Shown piece by piece: positions 47,246 through 60,059 of a DNA stretch of 64,000 nucleotides. Location: positions 1 to 64,000 of the forward strand of contig JAVXUO010002618.1 in assembly GCA_033065855.1 (NCBI GenBank), written 5' to 3'. The notes beneath the pieces were generated by a model. That model was not told where the DNA came from and did no database searches. It worked only from the letters and a program-made list of their open reading frames with translations. The position numbers and the translations under genes were made by a program. This stretch comes from Escallonia rubra (taxonomy: Eukaryota; Streptophyta; Magnoliopsida; Escalloniales; Escalloniaceae). Numbering within the stretch: the stretch's first letter is position 1; every line of letters begins with the position of its first letter.

Positions 47246-48454
47246 TGAAACCAATAAAGTAATCCTAGAGGGGGGGGGTGAATAAGGTTTTAAGACTACT
47301 TTAAAAATTAACAAACAATAAACCTCAATCTCAATAACTCAAATAAGCAAACAACCAATCTCAACAAAAATGTAAAACGATAATGTAAAGAGATAAGGGT
47401 TTAGAGATACTTGACAAGGAGAATTAAATGGTTCGGCTTGATATACCCACAAGCCTACGTCCACCCCTTCAAGGAAGTCCCTTGAAAGGCCCTAAAATCC
47501 ACTAGTATGATCTTCCTTACGGGTCAAGATCAAACCTCTTACAATCCCTTGATGCTATGCCCACATCAAGAACAAGCTTTGACAAACCCAAAGCTCCAAA
47601 GCTTGACAACCCCAAGTTTGATACAAGAACCTTTCAATGAAGAAATGTGTACAAGATTTCACTCTCAAGAAGTAGATGAGTACAAGTTTAAGTACTAGAA
47701 CAAGAGAGATGAATGTATGATGACTTATGAAAGTGTATATCTCTCAAATGAAAGCTCGCAATAAATACTCTCTTGAAAAGGATGAGAAATCAATGAAAAC
47801 AAGAGAGATTTGAACAATTGCTTTGATCTTTGAGAATATGAAAGATAAGAGAGCTTTGAATGCAATTGATGAATGAAAACTATGCCCAAGATGAGTATTT
47901 ATAGTGGTGGAAATCAATATGACCGTTTGGAGTTAGGTAGGGCATTTATTGCGCCAAACGGTAAATGCAGTCGACTGCAATGTCCCATTGCAGTCGACTG
48001 TATTCCCAAAAGTAGCCGTTGGAAATTCAAATTTTCAACTTGCAGTCGACTGTAATAGGCTACTGGAAGTATTGCAGTCGACTGCAATCCAATGCAGTCG
48101 ACTGCATTCCTGAAAATGCAGTTTCCTTGTTTTTTAAAGCATGAAAAACTTTTATGCATGCAAGGGAAACCTATGGGCAAATTCTAGGTATACAGTCATC
48201 GTAACGATCATCTCTCTATGTCTAGTTTACAAAGAAGGAAATAAAGTGATGTAAAATTCAATCGACGAAATCCTTCTTTGATGCGTTCCGTTGAGAGTCT
48301 TTGACCGTGTTGCTCGTCTAATAATCTGTTTGCATGAGTATGAGATTGTTTCTATTGCTTCATCAACTCAATGCAAGTTAGACAACATAATCATCAATGT
48401 TAGTTATCATCAAAATCAAATATAATCCTAGGTTAAATAACCTTAGGGTTAACA
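47246..48454. mobile_element. Solo LTR, probably Ty1/copia SIRE-like
   Basis: Bounded by TGAAACC ... GTTAACA with a 5-bp duplication CATGT at 47241-47245 and 48455-48459. The homologous empty site is near 26657-26670 (CCATGTCCATATATC). It contains CTAGAGGGGGGGGGTGAAT, a phrase seen in SIRE/Maximus-type LTRs. No internal region is present, as expected after LTR-LTR recombination. Confidence 0.85.
47965..48125. repeat. Cluster of TGCAGTCGACTGCA palindromes inside the solo LTR
   Basis: GCAGTCGACTG occurs five times within about 160 bp, several as the perfect 14-bp palindrome TGCAGTCGACTGCA. They lie where an LTR promoter region is expected. The role is unknown. Confidence 0.85.
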
Positions 48455-49440
48455 CATGTCATCATATCAAACCTTCTACCACCTTTCCATATCTAGGCAC
48501 TAAAGGACAGTCCATGATGGAGCCAATTGTAGATATGAGTAGACGGATGATTAAACACAATAATCAGCATGTGTTACAAGTGTCAGGGAGAAAACAAATG
48601 GGAGGATTTGGACGTAATCAAAGCCAGGTTCCCAAATTTTGACCCTTGGGGACGAGGGTTAACTAAAGGGGAGGAGAATATCAAGACCCCAAATCAAGCA
48701 AATGACGAAGAAGGGGAGACAGAAGATCAGAGCTCACGGCTAGAAGAACTGATGATAGGGGAAGTGCCAGCTCAACATCTACCTTAGATGAGGGTTCCTC
48801 TAAGGATTAAGATCAAGAAACCAGCTGGAGGGTTCACCACCAATCAAGGATATAGAAGAAGTATTTGTGGGTCAAAGAAGAACGACATTATTTAGCTGTT
48901 AATTTTAAAATTTTGTTTGAATTACTTTGAGCGACACTTCTGTCTAAATTTCAAGTTTATAGCTCATTTCCATTTCTTTTCTTTTTTTGTTGGTAAAAGG
49001 TCCTTTTTATTCCATTATGCACCGTACTTCTTCATTTTATGTATATTACATACACTGTATCAAACTTCATCTAATTACATTGGAACATCAGATTATCCAT
49101 GTCTTTGGTTCCTTCTTTGTGTGAGCAGCCTTTCATCCAGTCCCCATTCCCTGCATAGCCTTCGATTCTGCTCATTTTTCATTGCTGGTTTCCAGCTCTG
49201 TACACGGTATCTAATCCATTCCTAGCTCATTTCAATTTCATTTGAAAGTTGGTTGTAACCACCCTCAAAAGTGGGGAAATCAGGAAGAATTGGGCATGAA
49301 AATTGTGAATCAAGAAATCTTCTCTCTCCCTCTCCCTCTCTCTAACAAAACTACAAATTCGCTCTCATTCACTTTATTCCCTATCTTCCTTGTTCTTTTC
49401 TCTTTTCACAGATCAAGCTCGTAAATTCTAATTAACCTCA

Positions 49441-51042
49441 CATTTGCAAATCTATAGTCATAGCAGGTAGCATTTCTTCTCAGACATGCTCTACACATTA
49501 GAGTTATTCTCAAAGTACATGCAGGTGAATAAACGAACTATTGAAGGCATACCCTACCTTCTAATTTATATGATCTCGTGGTAACCATAAAAAAAAAGGT
49601 CCTAATTTTTGGTTTGTCTTAAATGCAACTTAGGGGCTGGTATTTTGGTCCAAGATTGTGTCTTTATAAGCAAAACAAGGGTACGAAGGAGGCAAAAACG
49701 CCCATGGAAATGAAACCCAAAGAGAACAATACAAAAAAGTTGGTTAAGAGGTTGACACGGATTTTGTGGGTCTTCTTTGGGTGCTGGGTGGTGGCGTTGA
49801 ATGAAAGGAGGGTGGTGGTGGGGTTTGGTGGGTCTTCTTTTTGGGTTTGATTTGGGTGCTCTATGTTTAACGCCAAGTGGTGTGTGGGCGGGAGGCGGGG
49901 AAGAGAGATTTAGGATATGTTCTTTTTTTTTTCCTTCTAATTTTTATAAGTGATAATCCTAATTTACCCCTGTCGTTTAATTGCCATTTTGAATTCTTTT
50001 AACACCTTCCGTCCAAAAAGTGAATGTAAGGTTTCACAAGACACGGACTTTTACCTCATGGACTTATCCGGCACGGAAAAAAGGAGAAGGGACTTGAGGG
50101 GTTAAAAGTTAGAACTTAAGAAGCATAAAAGAAATCACTCCTAAATAATTTTCAATACCAAGGTTCATAGATATTCAGTTTTGAACATGGTAAAATTAGC
50201 CAGCTCTTTCTAATTTGCTTTAGGTTAGCGAGTTATCATGCCATCGGCGATGCGTGTACAAAAATGAAGTTAGCAGTATCGTATTTTACAATGTCATGCT
50301 TGGCCTTTAGCAGTATCGTATTTTACATGAAATCACTCCTCAATAATTTTGAGTTGCGAGATTCATAGACATTAAGTTCTGAACATGGTAAATTAGCTAC
50401 TTCTTTCTTGTAACGAGTTATCATGCCACATTCTCTGCATGGGCAAGAATGAAGTTAGTAATATCATATTTTTATAATATCACGCTGGCCTTTAGCATAT
50501 AATTTAACTATATATTTAATAATCTTTAAACTTGTGAAGACCAAATTTGTCCTTATAGATAGTTATTTAGTATTTAAAATTTCATTTCGTGTCACTTTTG
50601 TAGCGACCCGATCCATGGTCCCGTCACAAGCTAATGCCTCTCTAAAAAGGATTAGCCAAGTAGGTACTTATGAGTTCATGAGGATGGTCTTATAAGGCCA
50701 ATCATGAACTATCCCACGTCTAATATGGGATATCATAGTTTTTTTTATCAATTTTCTCACAATACCAAGTGTCATAATTTTAGATATCTAGTCACCGTGG
50801 CACACATGATGCGCATGCAAAAATAAAAAAAATAATATAAATTTTGTTAAAATAAATCAAGAATCATGTACAATAGTTCATTGTCACATTCAGTGAAATG
50901 AATCTTAAATTGTAGAAAATAAGTTAGCAATACATGTGCAAAAATTAGTTAGCAAAATATTGTTGTAATACTAAGCTTGGCGTTTTTATTTTAACTATAT
51001 TTTTTTAGTGAGCTTTAAATATAAAAACTAAATATGTCCTTA
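49441..51042. other. Non-coding duplicated segment (copy of 27641-29240)
   Basis: Aligned along its length to 27641-29240 with small differences, including the ~185-bp double unit. No gene is recognised. It continues beyond the MULE at 52781-53340. Confidence 0.7.
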
Positions 51043-52269
51043 AGGAGCTGATCCGTTGAGAGTGTTAGCAAAATAGGAGAAGTTGCAAGCGCGATCTGGC
51101 CGTCCATCCAGATCTTTTTTTTTTTTTTTTTGCGTTTTTTTAAGTACGTCCGCTACATTATGTAGCGGACAATTTTTTGACTTTTTTTGACAATAATACC
51201 CTCCGAGTCCGTAGCGGACAAGTTTTCAGATCTTTTTTCTCTTTCTGTCTTTAATGTTCTGACAGAAATGACAGAGTCCGTTACGTCCGCTACATTATGT
51301 AGCGGACAAGTTTTCAGATCTTTTTTCTCTTTCTGTCTTTAATGTTCTGACAGAAATGACAGAGTCTGTTACATCCGCTACATTATGTAGCGGACAAATA
51401 GACAGTCCGCTACATAATGTAGCGGACAAGTAGACAGTATATTTTCTGACACATCTCTCTTTCACGTCAATTTCTCACTTTCTCTTGTCATTTCTCTCTC
51501 TTCTTTTCTCCTCAGTATGTTTGGAACAAGCTCAGCATTCATCCTCCTATATTGATTCAGCAACTATACCTTTTAACAAACAGAAATTCCAACTGAATGA
51601 GAGCAGACAAATGAGCTAAGATTGGAAAGCTGGATGGAGGATTTTACCCGTATTTGGAACTCCGAAGCTCACCGCCTGACTCCTTTGAGCAGAATCCGTG
51701 GCTTTCAATTCCTCTGTCTACTCGGATAAACAATATAAACGCACACCCAGAGAGCTAAAAGGCCAGAAAACTCCTTCCCGAGGAAAGACTTGCCACAGTT
51801 TTCGGGATATGAAGCATATGTTTGTAGTATCAAGATGATAGGGTGGTGTTGTTCTCGAGAAAACAGAGGAAGAAGAAGAATCTGCTTGGTTAGAGAGGTT
51901 CTGAATTCAGAGATGGGGTCAGAGATCCTCGCCGTCCACATCATCGTCGATGTCCCGGCGCCGCTTGTCCTTGTAGTCTTCCTTCAATATCTTCTCCCAG
52001 TCCGGTATGTTCACAGGCAGTGACGACGACGTTCCCCCGACCACCGCCTCAGCCCTCTTCGCCGCTGCCAGCGGCTTCTTCCTCGAACTCACCACCAGTT
52101 TCCTGTAGTTCGGCGAGACGCCGCCGCCGCCGACCGAGCTCCACACGTCCGATTCGTCGAACTCCAAGCCCGAGTCTAGCCCGATGAAAAGAAAAGCAAA
52201 GCACAGATGAAAAGAATTTATTCGGTTGTTGAAGAAGAAGCAAAGGAGGAATGGGGGAGTGGAGTGGGG

Positions 52270-52347
<78 letters not shown>

Positions 52348-52780
52348 TCAGAACAGAAATGAGAAAGAAAGGACAGAGAAAGAGATAGTCAAAAAGTCCG
52401 CTACATTATGTAGCGGACAAGTTTTCAGAGAGTATTTTTATCAAAAAATTGTTCGCTACATTATGTAGCGGACGGATTTAAAAAAAAGTCAGAACAATAC
52501 AAGTTTTCAGAGAGTATTTTTATCAAAAAATTGTCCGCTACATAATGTAGCGGACGGATTTAAAAAAAAAGTCATAACAGTAGTCTCGATAGTCCGCTAC
52601 ATAATGTAGCGGATGGGCACAAAGGGTATTTTTGTCAAAAAATTGTCCGCTACATAATGTAGCGGACGTACTTAAAAAAACGCAAAAAAAAGATCTGGGC
52701 CGTCCATCTTTCGGGATGGACGGCCAGATCGCGCTTGCAACTTCTCCTATTTTGCTAACGCTCTCAACGGATCAGCTCCC
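51043..52780. mobile_element. Pack-MULE with S40 gene piece
   Basis: Termini GGAGCTGATCCGTTGAGAG and its complement with TIRs of ~130 bp, and dyads with arms GTCCGCTACA and TGTAGCGGAC at about 51148, 51285, 51374, 51403 and 52396, 52449, 52531, 52589, 52642. It has no transposase. The paralogue at 29228-29245 lacks it. A GTCC-starting flank on both sides hints at a worn 9-bp duplication, but this is not clean. A 75-bp direct repeat lies at about 51222-51370, and a (GA)n tract at 52275-52343. Confidence 0.88.
51919..52167 (-). pseudogene. Captured S40 (senescence regulator, DUF584) gene piece
   Basis: Eighty-two codons start MEFDESDVWSSVGGGG and continue YRKLVVSSRKKPLAAAKR ... SSLPVNIPDWEKILKEDYKD, then an acidic DDDVDGE. 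This is the N-terminal and core signature of plant S40 proteins. The usual conserved C-terminal region is absent; the frame stops soon after the acidic stretch. About 52168-52270 may be its 5' UTR. The unidentified 51520-51900 may be a second captured piece. Confidence 0.85.
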
Positions 52781-53372
52781 GTCCATCTTTAGTATTTAAT
52801 ATGTTTGTTTGGGTCTTTTTTAAGAATTTTTTCAGAGTGACAAGCGCTATTATTGTAGATAGAATTTTATATAACACCAAAAAGGATGTTATACTATAGA
52901 TACATTGACGTTTCACCATCAACCCAAGGAAAACTGACCAAGTTAGATGCAACCTGGTGCTAACCATGCACCAATTTGAAAGTAACGGTTTTAAAGGTGA
53001 CATTTGGGTGCCACCGGATTTTTCAAATAAAGGGCATTTGATTAGCAAACTAAACACCGAAAATCACCCGTACAATCCATTGTCCTTTGCCCTTACTTTC
53101 TCTTGAAAGAAGACCAGTTAAACAAAATCAAACTTCAGTTTTCGCATTTATGAAGGTTACTTGGAACTTATCTTTTTTAGGATGGCATATCTTGTAAACT
53201 TAATTCGTCGTAAATCAGCCACTTGCCTTCATGCAAAATAACATAGCGATTTTTTCTCTCCAATCAATGAGATAACAGTTCATGACATTACAGTGTTGTC
53301 TAACACGAGTCAATCACTAATAGTAACACAAATTTGTCATATTAACTATCCAAAGCAAGATGATATACGAAA
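52781..53372. other. Non-coding duplicated segment, right of the S40 Pack-MULE
   Basis: Homologous to about 29240-29821. It includes the uninterrupted site GATGATATACGAAACTAATT at about 53360, which is the empty site for the LTR element at 29822. No gene is recognised. Confidence 0.75.
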
Positions 53373-53789
53373 CTAATTCATTAAAGAGTTCTCTCGCTAA
53401 TCCAACCCACTTTTTTCGTCTCGTACAACGATGCCTTCGCTTCATTGCAAAATACTGTGGTAAAAATTGTTGGAGAACATTGCAAAATGTCAATGGCGAT
53501 TGCCTAAGTCGAATGATATCCGCTCTTTCTTTAAGACAATATTTGCCACATATATTGTAAAGGGTTACTATAAATCTGGCTCTCAAGATAAACCAGGCGA
53601 AAGCTGTATTTGAAGAGGTTTAATAATTTATAACTACTATTAAGCCAAAAGTCAACATTAAAGGTTACAACTTTCTACTGAAAACTTGATTGTCACAACG
53701 TTTATAATTGGATCAAGTGTCAATTATTGAAAAATCTTCAACAATTTTATGGTGTGATAGATACTCCTTGGCTTCATTTGCAAACAATG

Positions 53790-56353
53790 TCAAAACAATG
53801 ATCGATCACTTTGTTTACCGAAAATCCCACGGCCATATGTTGAAGAGATGACTTGTACGAGCAGGGGAGTCTGCGAGAATAAGAATGAACTTACTGGTAG
53901 CCATGCAAATGCAGCCACTGGAACAAGAACCCACACCTCTCTCTCGCCAAACACCAGATATACTGTGGCACCAAATGCTATGATCATAGATGTTATCGCC
54001 AAGAACAACGTAAGAAGACCTATTATCAACCTCTTAGGCAGAGCATAGAGAAATTCCTCCTCTGCGTAGCGTGCAGTGAGGATGGACAAGAACATTAACA
54101 AGGAAGTAACTGATGTGAAAAGTGAGATCGTATCCGAAACAGCAAAGATCATGAAGGCCTGATATCCAGAAAAGATTGGGTAGCCACTGTCTTGATTATT
54201 GCCACCTGGTACAGTTATGGCAGCTGCAAAGACTATGGTGACAATAAGAGCTGCTGCAATCGAACATGAAGTTGCCGTCTCTTTCATCCATTTCTCTCCC
54301 TCTTTCACTAGGTCCTTGTGTTCCTTAGTAAATACCATTGCAGGAGTCTCTTTATTAGAGTTAGGCATGTCCTTGAAGGCGGGTTTTACAAACTTTTCGA
54401 CTTCCTGTAATAAAGCTTTAACATCAGCAAGGCAGTGCTAGTATATTTGTGGATAAGGTAGAAAAAGAAATTTGCAAAGGGATCCATCCGCTATATGTAA
54501 ATTATTTTATTACCTTAAACCATTGCAGCTCCCTCTGCATCTGCAGTGCTGCACCAGAAGTAAGATTGAGTTTGTGTAGAGGTGCCAATATTCCAGCCAA
54601 ATGCAGTACGTTGTTTTCTGAGCTGTCGGTTACCATATTCATGAATTGTTTATGCTCTCCCATCTGATAAATTAGGTTGAATACCTTTTCGGAACGGTTT
54701 AAAATTGCGATTTGAAATATTCCACGACTAATATTTTCGTCAGAATACGCCAAAATTGCATGGGGAAAGGTATCCACAATCTTTTCCACAACCTCATGAA
54801 CATATTGGCGCTCAGCGACAATAACTGCTTCCTCAACATGGAGCATTAGTTTACTATGGTCACTTATAAATCCCATTTCGTTGCACAAGCATTTAACAAG
54901 TTGAAGGGCTTGATTTTGGACCAATTTTTTGTGACGAATGTAGCTGATATGTGGCACTGCCATCGAAGAAGAGGAAGGATGTCATACACCAAACCAAATC
55001 AATATCAGCCAAATTGAAAAGCTAATTTTCCTGACCTAGTAATCCTACGCCTTCTCAAAGCATGACGCCGAGCTGCTGCAGAACACTGTACAGTAAAACC
55101 AATTTAGATGAAGAATGAAAAAGCTTACTGGTGATGTAATGATTAGACAAACTGCTCATCTATTATATCCTCGAAGTGCTTATATTTTCCAATGCACGTA
55201 GCACTACTCGGCCTTTCAGATCAGTCACATGGCTAGAAAAACAAAAGTAGCATATATGTACAAGCCAAACCAGGACTAAAGTAGCTACCTTGAAGCAATC
55301 GAATCCTGTCTACCATCTGCGTCAGCTCTTGCGACGTGTCAGCTGGGTCCTCAATATCACCAACATTTTTGTTGTTAGAGCAGTTTTCCAAGATAATAGG
55401 AGCGCCTTGACATCAAAACATGTTAAACCCCATCAAGACTCGGGCCATACAGTTACGTTATACAAGTAAAGTCAGTGTCATCCATTTGATGTCCAATGGT
55501 TCCTCTTCCAAGCATATAAGGAAAACATTATAGACACCAATTAAGAAATGCTGTATGGTTCGGTAAAGACGCTCACAATAATAGATGAGTTTCTCCCAAA
55601 ATTTGAGGGGGATTCCACTGCGAAAAGCAGAAGCCTTCCTAGATATTGCTGTTAAAGGAGAGTCACCCTCTATCGGATTCACTTTAGCCAAATCAGGGAA
55701 GCGCTTAACCAAATCCAAAGCTATATCTGTAAGTTACGTACAATCCGATTACTGTCATTTCCGGTTCTTTGATTGTTCAAATTCAGTTCGTGTATCTTGC
55801 CTAGCTACTGGTATGAACTAAAGAAACAGGTCTAGAGATAAAACTGACCAAAAAATCCAGAAATAATGACATGAACCAGAAATTCAACCCCGGATTGGCC
55901 AGCGAAGGGAGGACTAGACCCTACGTCCTCTTTGGTGACCCTCAGTAAATATAGAAGTGTATCCTTGTGGGCATACTCAGCAGCCAAATGGAGTGGAAGT
56001 TTTCTGTCCCACGTCATAATGTTAAGAGAACTTGGGTTGTTCTCCAACAAGGCAGTTACAGCCTTGGTGTCGCCAACTGTTGCAGCAAAGCTAAGAGCAG
56101 TATAACCAGGCTTACTCCGCAGAAGCAGTGCCTCCGGAGGCATCATGTGGACCAACTTCTCCAAAAAATGGGTCCCCTTTCCCGCCCCAGCGGCAATTTG
56201 AACTGCTGTCTCAGAACATACTGAAATCCTGGCTGTGACTGCGTCTTTGTCTTGGTCAAAGAATCTCTTAGCAGTCTTCCAGTCACCTCTGACTGCAGCT
56301 TTGTATAATGGCCTGTAATAGCTTAAATCACTCTACTGCTTGCGTTTCTGAAC
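53790..56353 (-). pseudogene. Ankyrin-PGG gene, paralogue 3, with lesions
   Basis: Exon for exon the same as 33271-35817 at an offset of about +20519 in the 3' half. The PGG exon (53790-54404) encodes the same protein as paralogue 2 without change. The short exon has TGG changed to TGA (55055-55057) within the L-WEGVGLL motif. The first ankyrin exon has lost two bases near 56331, which shifts the frame just after the QAVE motif. No full protein is expected, though transcription could persist. Its gag-like exon would lie right of MULE-2, outside the window. Confidence 0.85.
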
Positions 56354-57970
56354 CTGCACAATTTACCTTGTGTAAATCATATTGATATATTGCCTTCAAC
56401 AGAGATCATTTTAAATTCTCAGATTCTAACCTTAAAGGGAATGGATGGACGCCATAAACCAAATAACAAGAACAAAGCTGATATGACATCTCTGTGGCAA
56501 GCATGAAGCTTTGAGAGGATGTCGCTGAAAAATAAATTTTATTATTATTTTCTTATGTTATTAGAGTGGTACATGTTAGTGGGTCATATATTATAAATGC
56601 ATTACAAGTTTGTTTATGAGCTTGTGTAATGGTCTAGTTAATATATGGCTATTGTGGTGAGTCGTTGTGTTATCACAAGTGTAGGAGTTACATTAGTTAT
56701 ACTACTTGCCGTCAATGAAGATATTAAAAGGTGTACGGTGGAAGAGTGTGCATATTGCAAGTATAAGAAAGTAAGATACAAAATTCCACGTTGTTATTAT
56801 GTGTTCATTTCAAGATCTCTCCATACTTATCACTAAGTGAGTTTGAGTGGCATTTTGTCTCCAAAAAAGTAGTATTTGAACCACAATAATTCTGATGGAC
56901 GTTGCGGTGTTGGTTTGTTAAAGTCCTTATGGATTTGAAAAACTATTCAAAATATATATTTCGCGTGAAAATTGATGTTCTCAAATTATTGGAAAATGAG
57001 GAATGTCCTTTTATTATATCTCTAGTCTTGTGATTTGTGGGATGTGGCCGGTCAAGAACCACAAAGTAGCATGTCAAAAGGAATTTGAAAAAATAAGGAA
57101 GAAAATGCACTCTTGGTGTTGCAAACGGCCGTCCGCACAAAAATATGGATGCGCATTGGAGATTTAGGATCTCTAAGTGATGTTTAGCAAATGATCGTGG
57201 TCATTGCTTCCAACCCTAAATATGACTTCTTACTGATCAAGTATTGATTAAAAAGCAGGGAAGAAGATGAGTTCACAAATGAAGAATGTCAAAATCTTGA
57301 GAAAGAAACTCCAATTGAGTACGGAAACGAGTTCCACATTTCTGGAGCAAAAGATATTGAAGTGACAAAGGATGAAGAAGAGTTGAAGGCTTTTGAAGGC
57401 AATGAGAACAAAGAGTTGTTAAATATAGAAGAGTCGTTTCAAATTATGGACGAGCGATGAACACAAATGATGTTATAAAATTGCTCAAAATGAAGACATA
57501 GAGGATGAGAGCATTTATAAAGACGTTAAAGTTCACAGATGTCAAAACGTGAACATCTCAGGTATGACTTTTTATTTATTTTTTATTTATTTATTTTTAT
57601 TCTAATAGATGAAAATGTGGTTAGGTTATATTCATTAAATGGCCTCGCAAGAAGAAAGTGATGATCATTCTTTCATGGCTGAAAATATTGGGGTGGTGCC
57701 ACAAGGATATGCGGCTAAAGATGATGTTTTAGATACTCTATCATTGAAAATCATCTTAGGGAGTTGTTTTTCATCCCTGTAAAGAAAAAATGGCTTGAGA
57801 AGAATTAAACAAGTTATTCTCAACTTGGTATGAATCAAAGAATTTTGTTAAGTCATACAGGCTGGGTGAATATGGAGACATTCTTTGCCCGTAAGAGCAA
57901 CAAGAAATGTCTAAAGGACATGGTCAAAGCAAATATCCACACAGGCGATGAAGAAATGTTAGATAATAAA
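56354..57970. other. 5' flank/intron side of paralogue 3
   Basis: Homologous to 22712-24484 and 35818-37444, with the degenerate acidic coding-like stretch at about 57230-57560 and 57640-57770. This copy keeps the segment reading EVTKDEEELKAFEG that paralogue 2 lacks. The family is not recognised. Confidence 0.55.
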
Positions 57971-58310
57971 GGCCCTGTTTGTTTCACAAAAAATACTTCA
58001 CGGAATATACTTTCCGGAAAACGGTTTCCGGAATATGCTTTCTAAAAATTAGCATTTCCTGAAAACATTTTCAAGAATTTCATTTTTTGTTGTTTGAGTG
58101 TCGTGCAATGATACAAATATTTATACACAAAAAGGATATGTTTTTCACTGTTTGGGCATTGTTGTGTGTCTGGGTGAGTGGGAGGGGTGTGTGGATGTGT
58201 GTAGGTAATGGGTATGGGTGTGGGTGGGTATGGGTATGGGTAAGGGGCGTGTGTGTGTTCGTGTATGTGTATGTGTGTGGGGGGGGTGGGGGTGGGCGTA
58301 GGGGTGGTAG

Positions 58311-59507
58311 AGGGTTAATTTTACGCTACACCCCGTACTTAGGGGTCAGTTGCACCCAGCACCTTATGGTTCTAATTTTGGCACCCAGCATCAAAATTTT
58401 GAAAAATCTTGGCACCCAGCACCAGATGACGGTCAAGAGGCACTTTGACCACACGTCTGTTATTGCCCCTTAAAGCATACATGTCATCCAGTCAGCTACA
58501 CATGGCCCAATTGGGCTCTCCACGTCACCAGCTCTGGACTTCTGGTCGCTAAACTCTCACCCACAGCATCTCCCCATCAACAATGGGTTGCTGTCTTAGC
58601 ACCACGCCCCCCCAAAACAAACCACCCACATTACATCCCTTCGACCCACCACCACCACCATTTGCCTAAATCTGGCTCCGATGGCAGAGACCCACCACCT
58701 CCACCGCCAGTACTATAGGAAGAGACTGTGAAAGAAGTCCTCTCGGAAACCCCCATCCCAAAATCACCAACACCGGTAGTAGCAGACAACACCAAACGGC
58801 CCAGAGTCCAAGAACCCAAGGTTGAATCATGGGCTCCGCCAAATCCGACGGACGAGATCGTCTCTGAGGTCTCCGAGATCTGCAGCTTCTCGACTACGAC
58901 GGTGACCGAGGTGAGGGACGACAACGGCGGAGAAGTGACCCAAAGGGTCCGTAAGTCTCCCGCGAAGATCCTGAGAAAACGGCCATACTCCGGCGAACTC
59001 CCCAGAACGACAGAGAGGGGCGCCCGGTCTCCGGTTAGAAGGTCAGCTCCATTGCCGGTCCCGGCGAGGATAGTGACGGGTCAGCAGTGGAATGCGGGGC
59101 CGACTAATGGCATCCGACGGGATCCCAGCGAAAGATGAATCCAGGTAACGGTACTGCGATAGGCTCTGTCGGCTCCATCTCCCTACGAATCGCCGATCGA
59201 TATGCCCCTCGAATAAACAGTTGGGAAATTTTGTAATTGGGGATTAATTGAGGGATATGTGGAAGGAGAGAGAGAATAAGGGCTGTTGGAGGGAAATGAC
59301 GTGGACAGCCAATTGGCCATGTGTCACTAACTGGGATGACATGTAAGCTTTAGGGGCAATAATCCTATTTTGCCCCTGAAAAACTAATAGCCGTCTAGTC
59401 AACAGGCAGTTTGACCGTCATTTGGTGGGTTGGGTGCCAATTTTAAAAACCCTAGGGTGCTGGGTGCAACTGACCCCTAAGTACAAGGTGCTGGGTAAAA
59501 TTAACCC
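58311..59507. mobile_element. Pack-MULE-like element (1197 bp) with captured gene piece
   Basis: Inverted termini begin AGGGTTAATTTTACGC / GGGTTAATTTTACCC and continue CACTTAGGGGTCAGTTGCAC-type sequence for ~190 bp. Nine-base flanks GGGTGGTAG (58302-58310) and GAGTGGTAG (59508-59516) match at eight positions, as expected of a MULE. The interior is GC-rich host-gene sequence. Confidence 0.75.
58583..59138 (+). pseudogene. Captured gene piece starting MGCCLS (acylation-type N-terminus)
   Basis: ATG at 58583 gives MGCCLSTTPPQN, a myristoylation/palmitoylation-like start. After a frame change near 58670 and one in-frame TAG at about 58716, a long frame reads ETVKEVLSETPIPKSP ... EIVSEVSEICSFSTTTVTEV ... 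VRKSPAKILRKRPYSGEL ... RSPVRRSAPLP. This resembles plant serine/arginine-rich MGC-starting proteins of unknown function. Truncated before the usual C-terminus. Confidence 0.7.
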
Positions 59508-60059
59508 GAGTGGTAGGCGTGTGTGTTGGTGGGGGGGAGGGAGGCACTTGTGTGTGTGTGTGTGTGTGTGCGTGTGTGCGTGTGTGTCGGCGTGTGTATG
59601 TGTGTATGTGTCGGTGTGTGTGTGTGTGTGTTTTGGGGTGTGCGCGCACGTGTGTGTGTGTGTGTTTAGTGGTCTGAAAAATGACTTACGGAAATTTAAA
59701 CGGTAAGTGGTTTTCCGATATTTTGTTCCTCAAAATGAGTGTGATTGGAAATCATTTTCCTTGGAAAATCTTATGCATGAACCAAACACAAGAAAACCTT
59801 TTCCGGAAAAAATTATTTTCAAGCACCAAACACCGGAAAATGCGAAAAACCTTTTCCGAAAAATCTTTTCCGTGAAACAAATAGGGCCAAAGTATGAAGT
59901 TGACCAACATGCGATACACATCAAATAGAATGGCAAAAACCATTGCTGCTTTGGATGGAATTGGAGATGAAGATCATTATGGACACTTCTCAAGCCACTC
60001 AAAGATGAATAATGTTAGGAGATATAAATCAACTCTAAAAAGGGAGCTTTGAAAAATAA

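Larger units (their letters stand above)
45950..49440 (+). mobile_element. Ty3/gypsy fossil (copy 2), interrupted by a solo LTR
   Basis: The same parts as at 25363-27640 in the same order: RNase H end, integrase, C-terminal chromodomain-like tail and probable 3' LTR. It is split by the insertion at 47246-48454. It is broken, with several breaks, and most look shared with copy 1. Confidence 0.85.
57971..59888. mobile_element. Harbinger-like non-autonomous element with inner MULE
   Basis: Termini GGCCCTGTTTGTTTCAC and GTGAAACAAATAGGGCC are inverted. A 3-bp AAA lies on both sides, and paralogues at about 24335 and 37298 lack the insertion. Subterminal TTTCCGG/CCGGAAA repeats are plentiful. GT-rich simple sequence (58150-58300 and 59545-59665) flanks the nested element at 58311. 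No transposase is present. Confidence 0.78.

Noticed and set aside
51148-52665. Repeated palindromes resembling a CRISPR array or attachment sites
   Set aside because: Spacing is irregular, the copies lie in inverted TIRs of a plant MULE, and the setting is eukaryotic.
59422-59706. Cysteine/valine-rich frame in GT repeats
   Set aside because: Translation of a (TG)n microsatellite.
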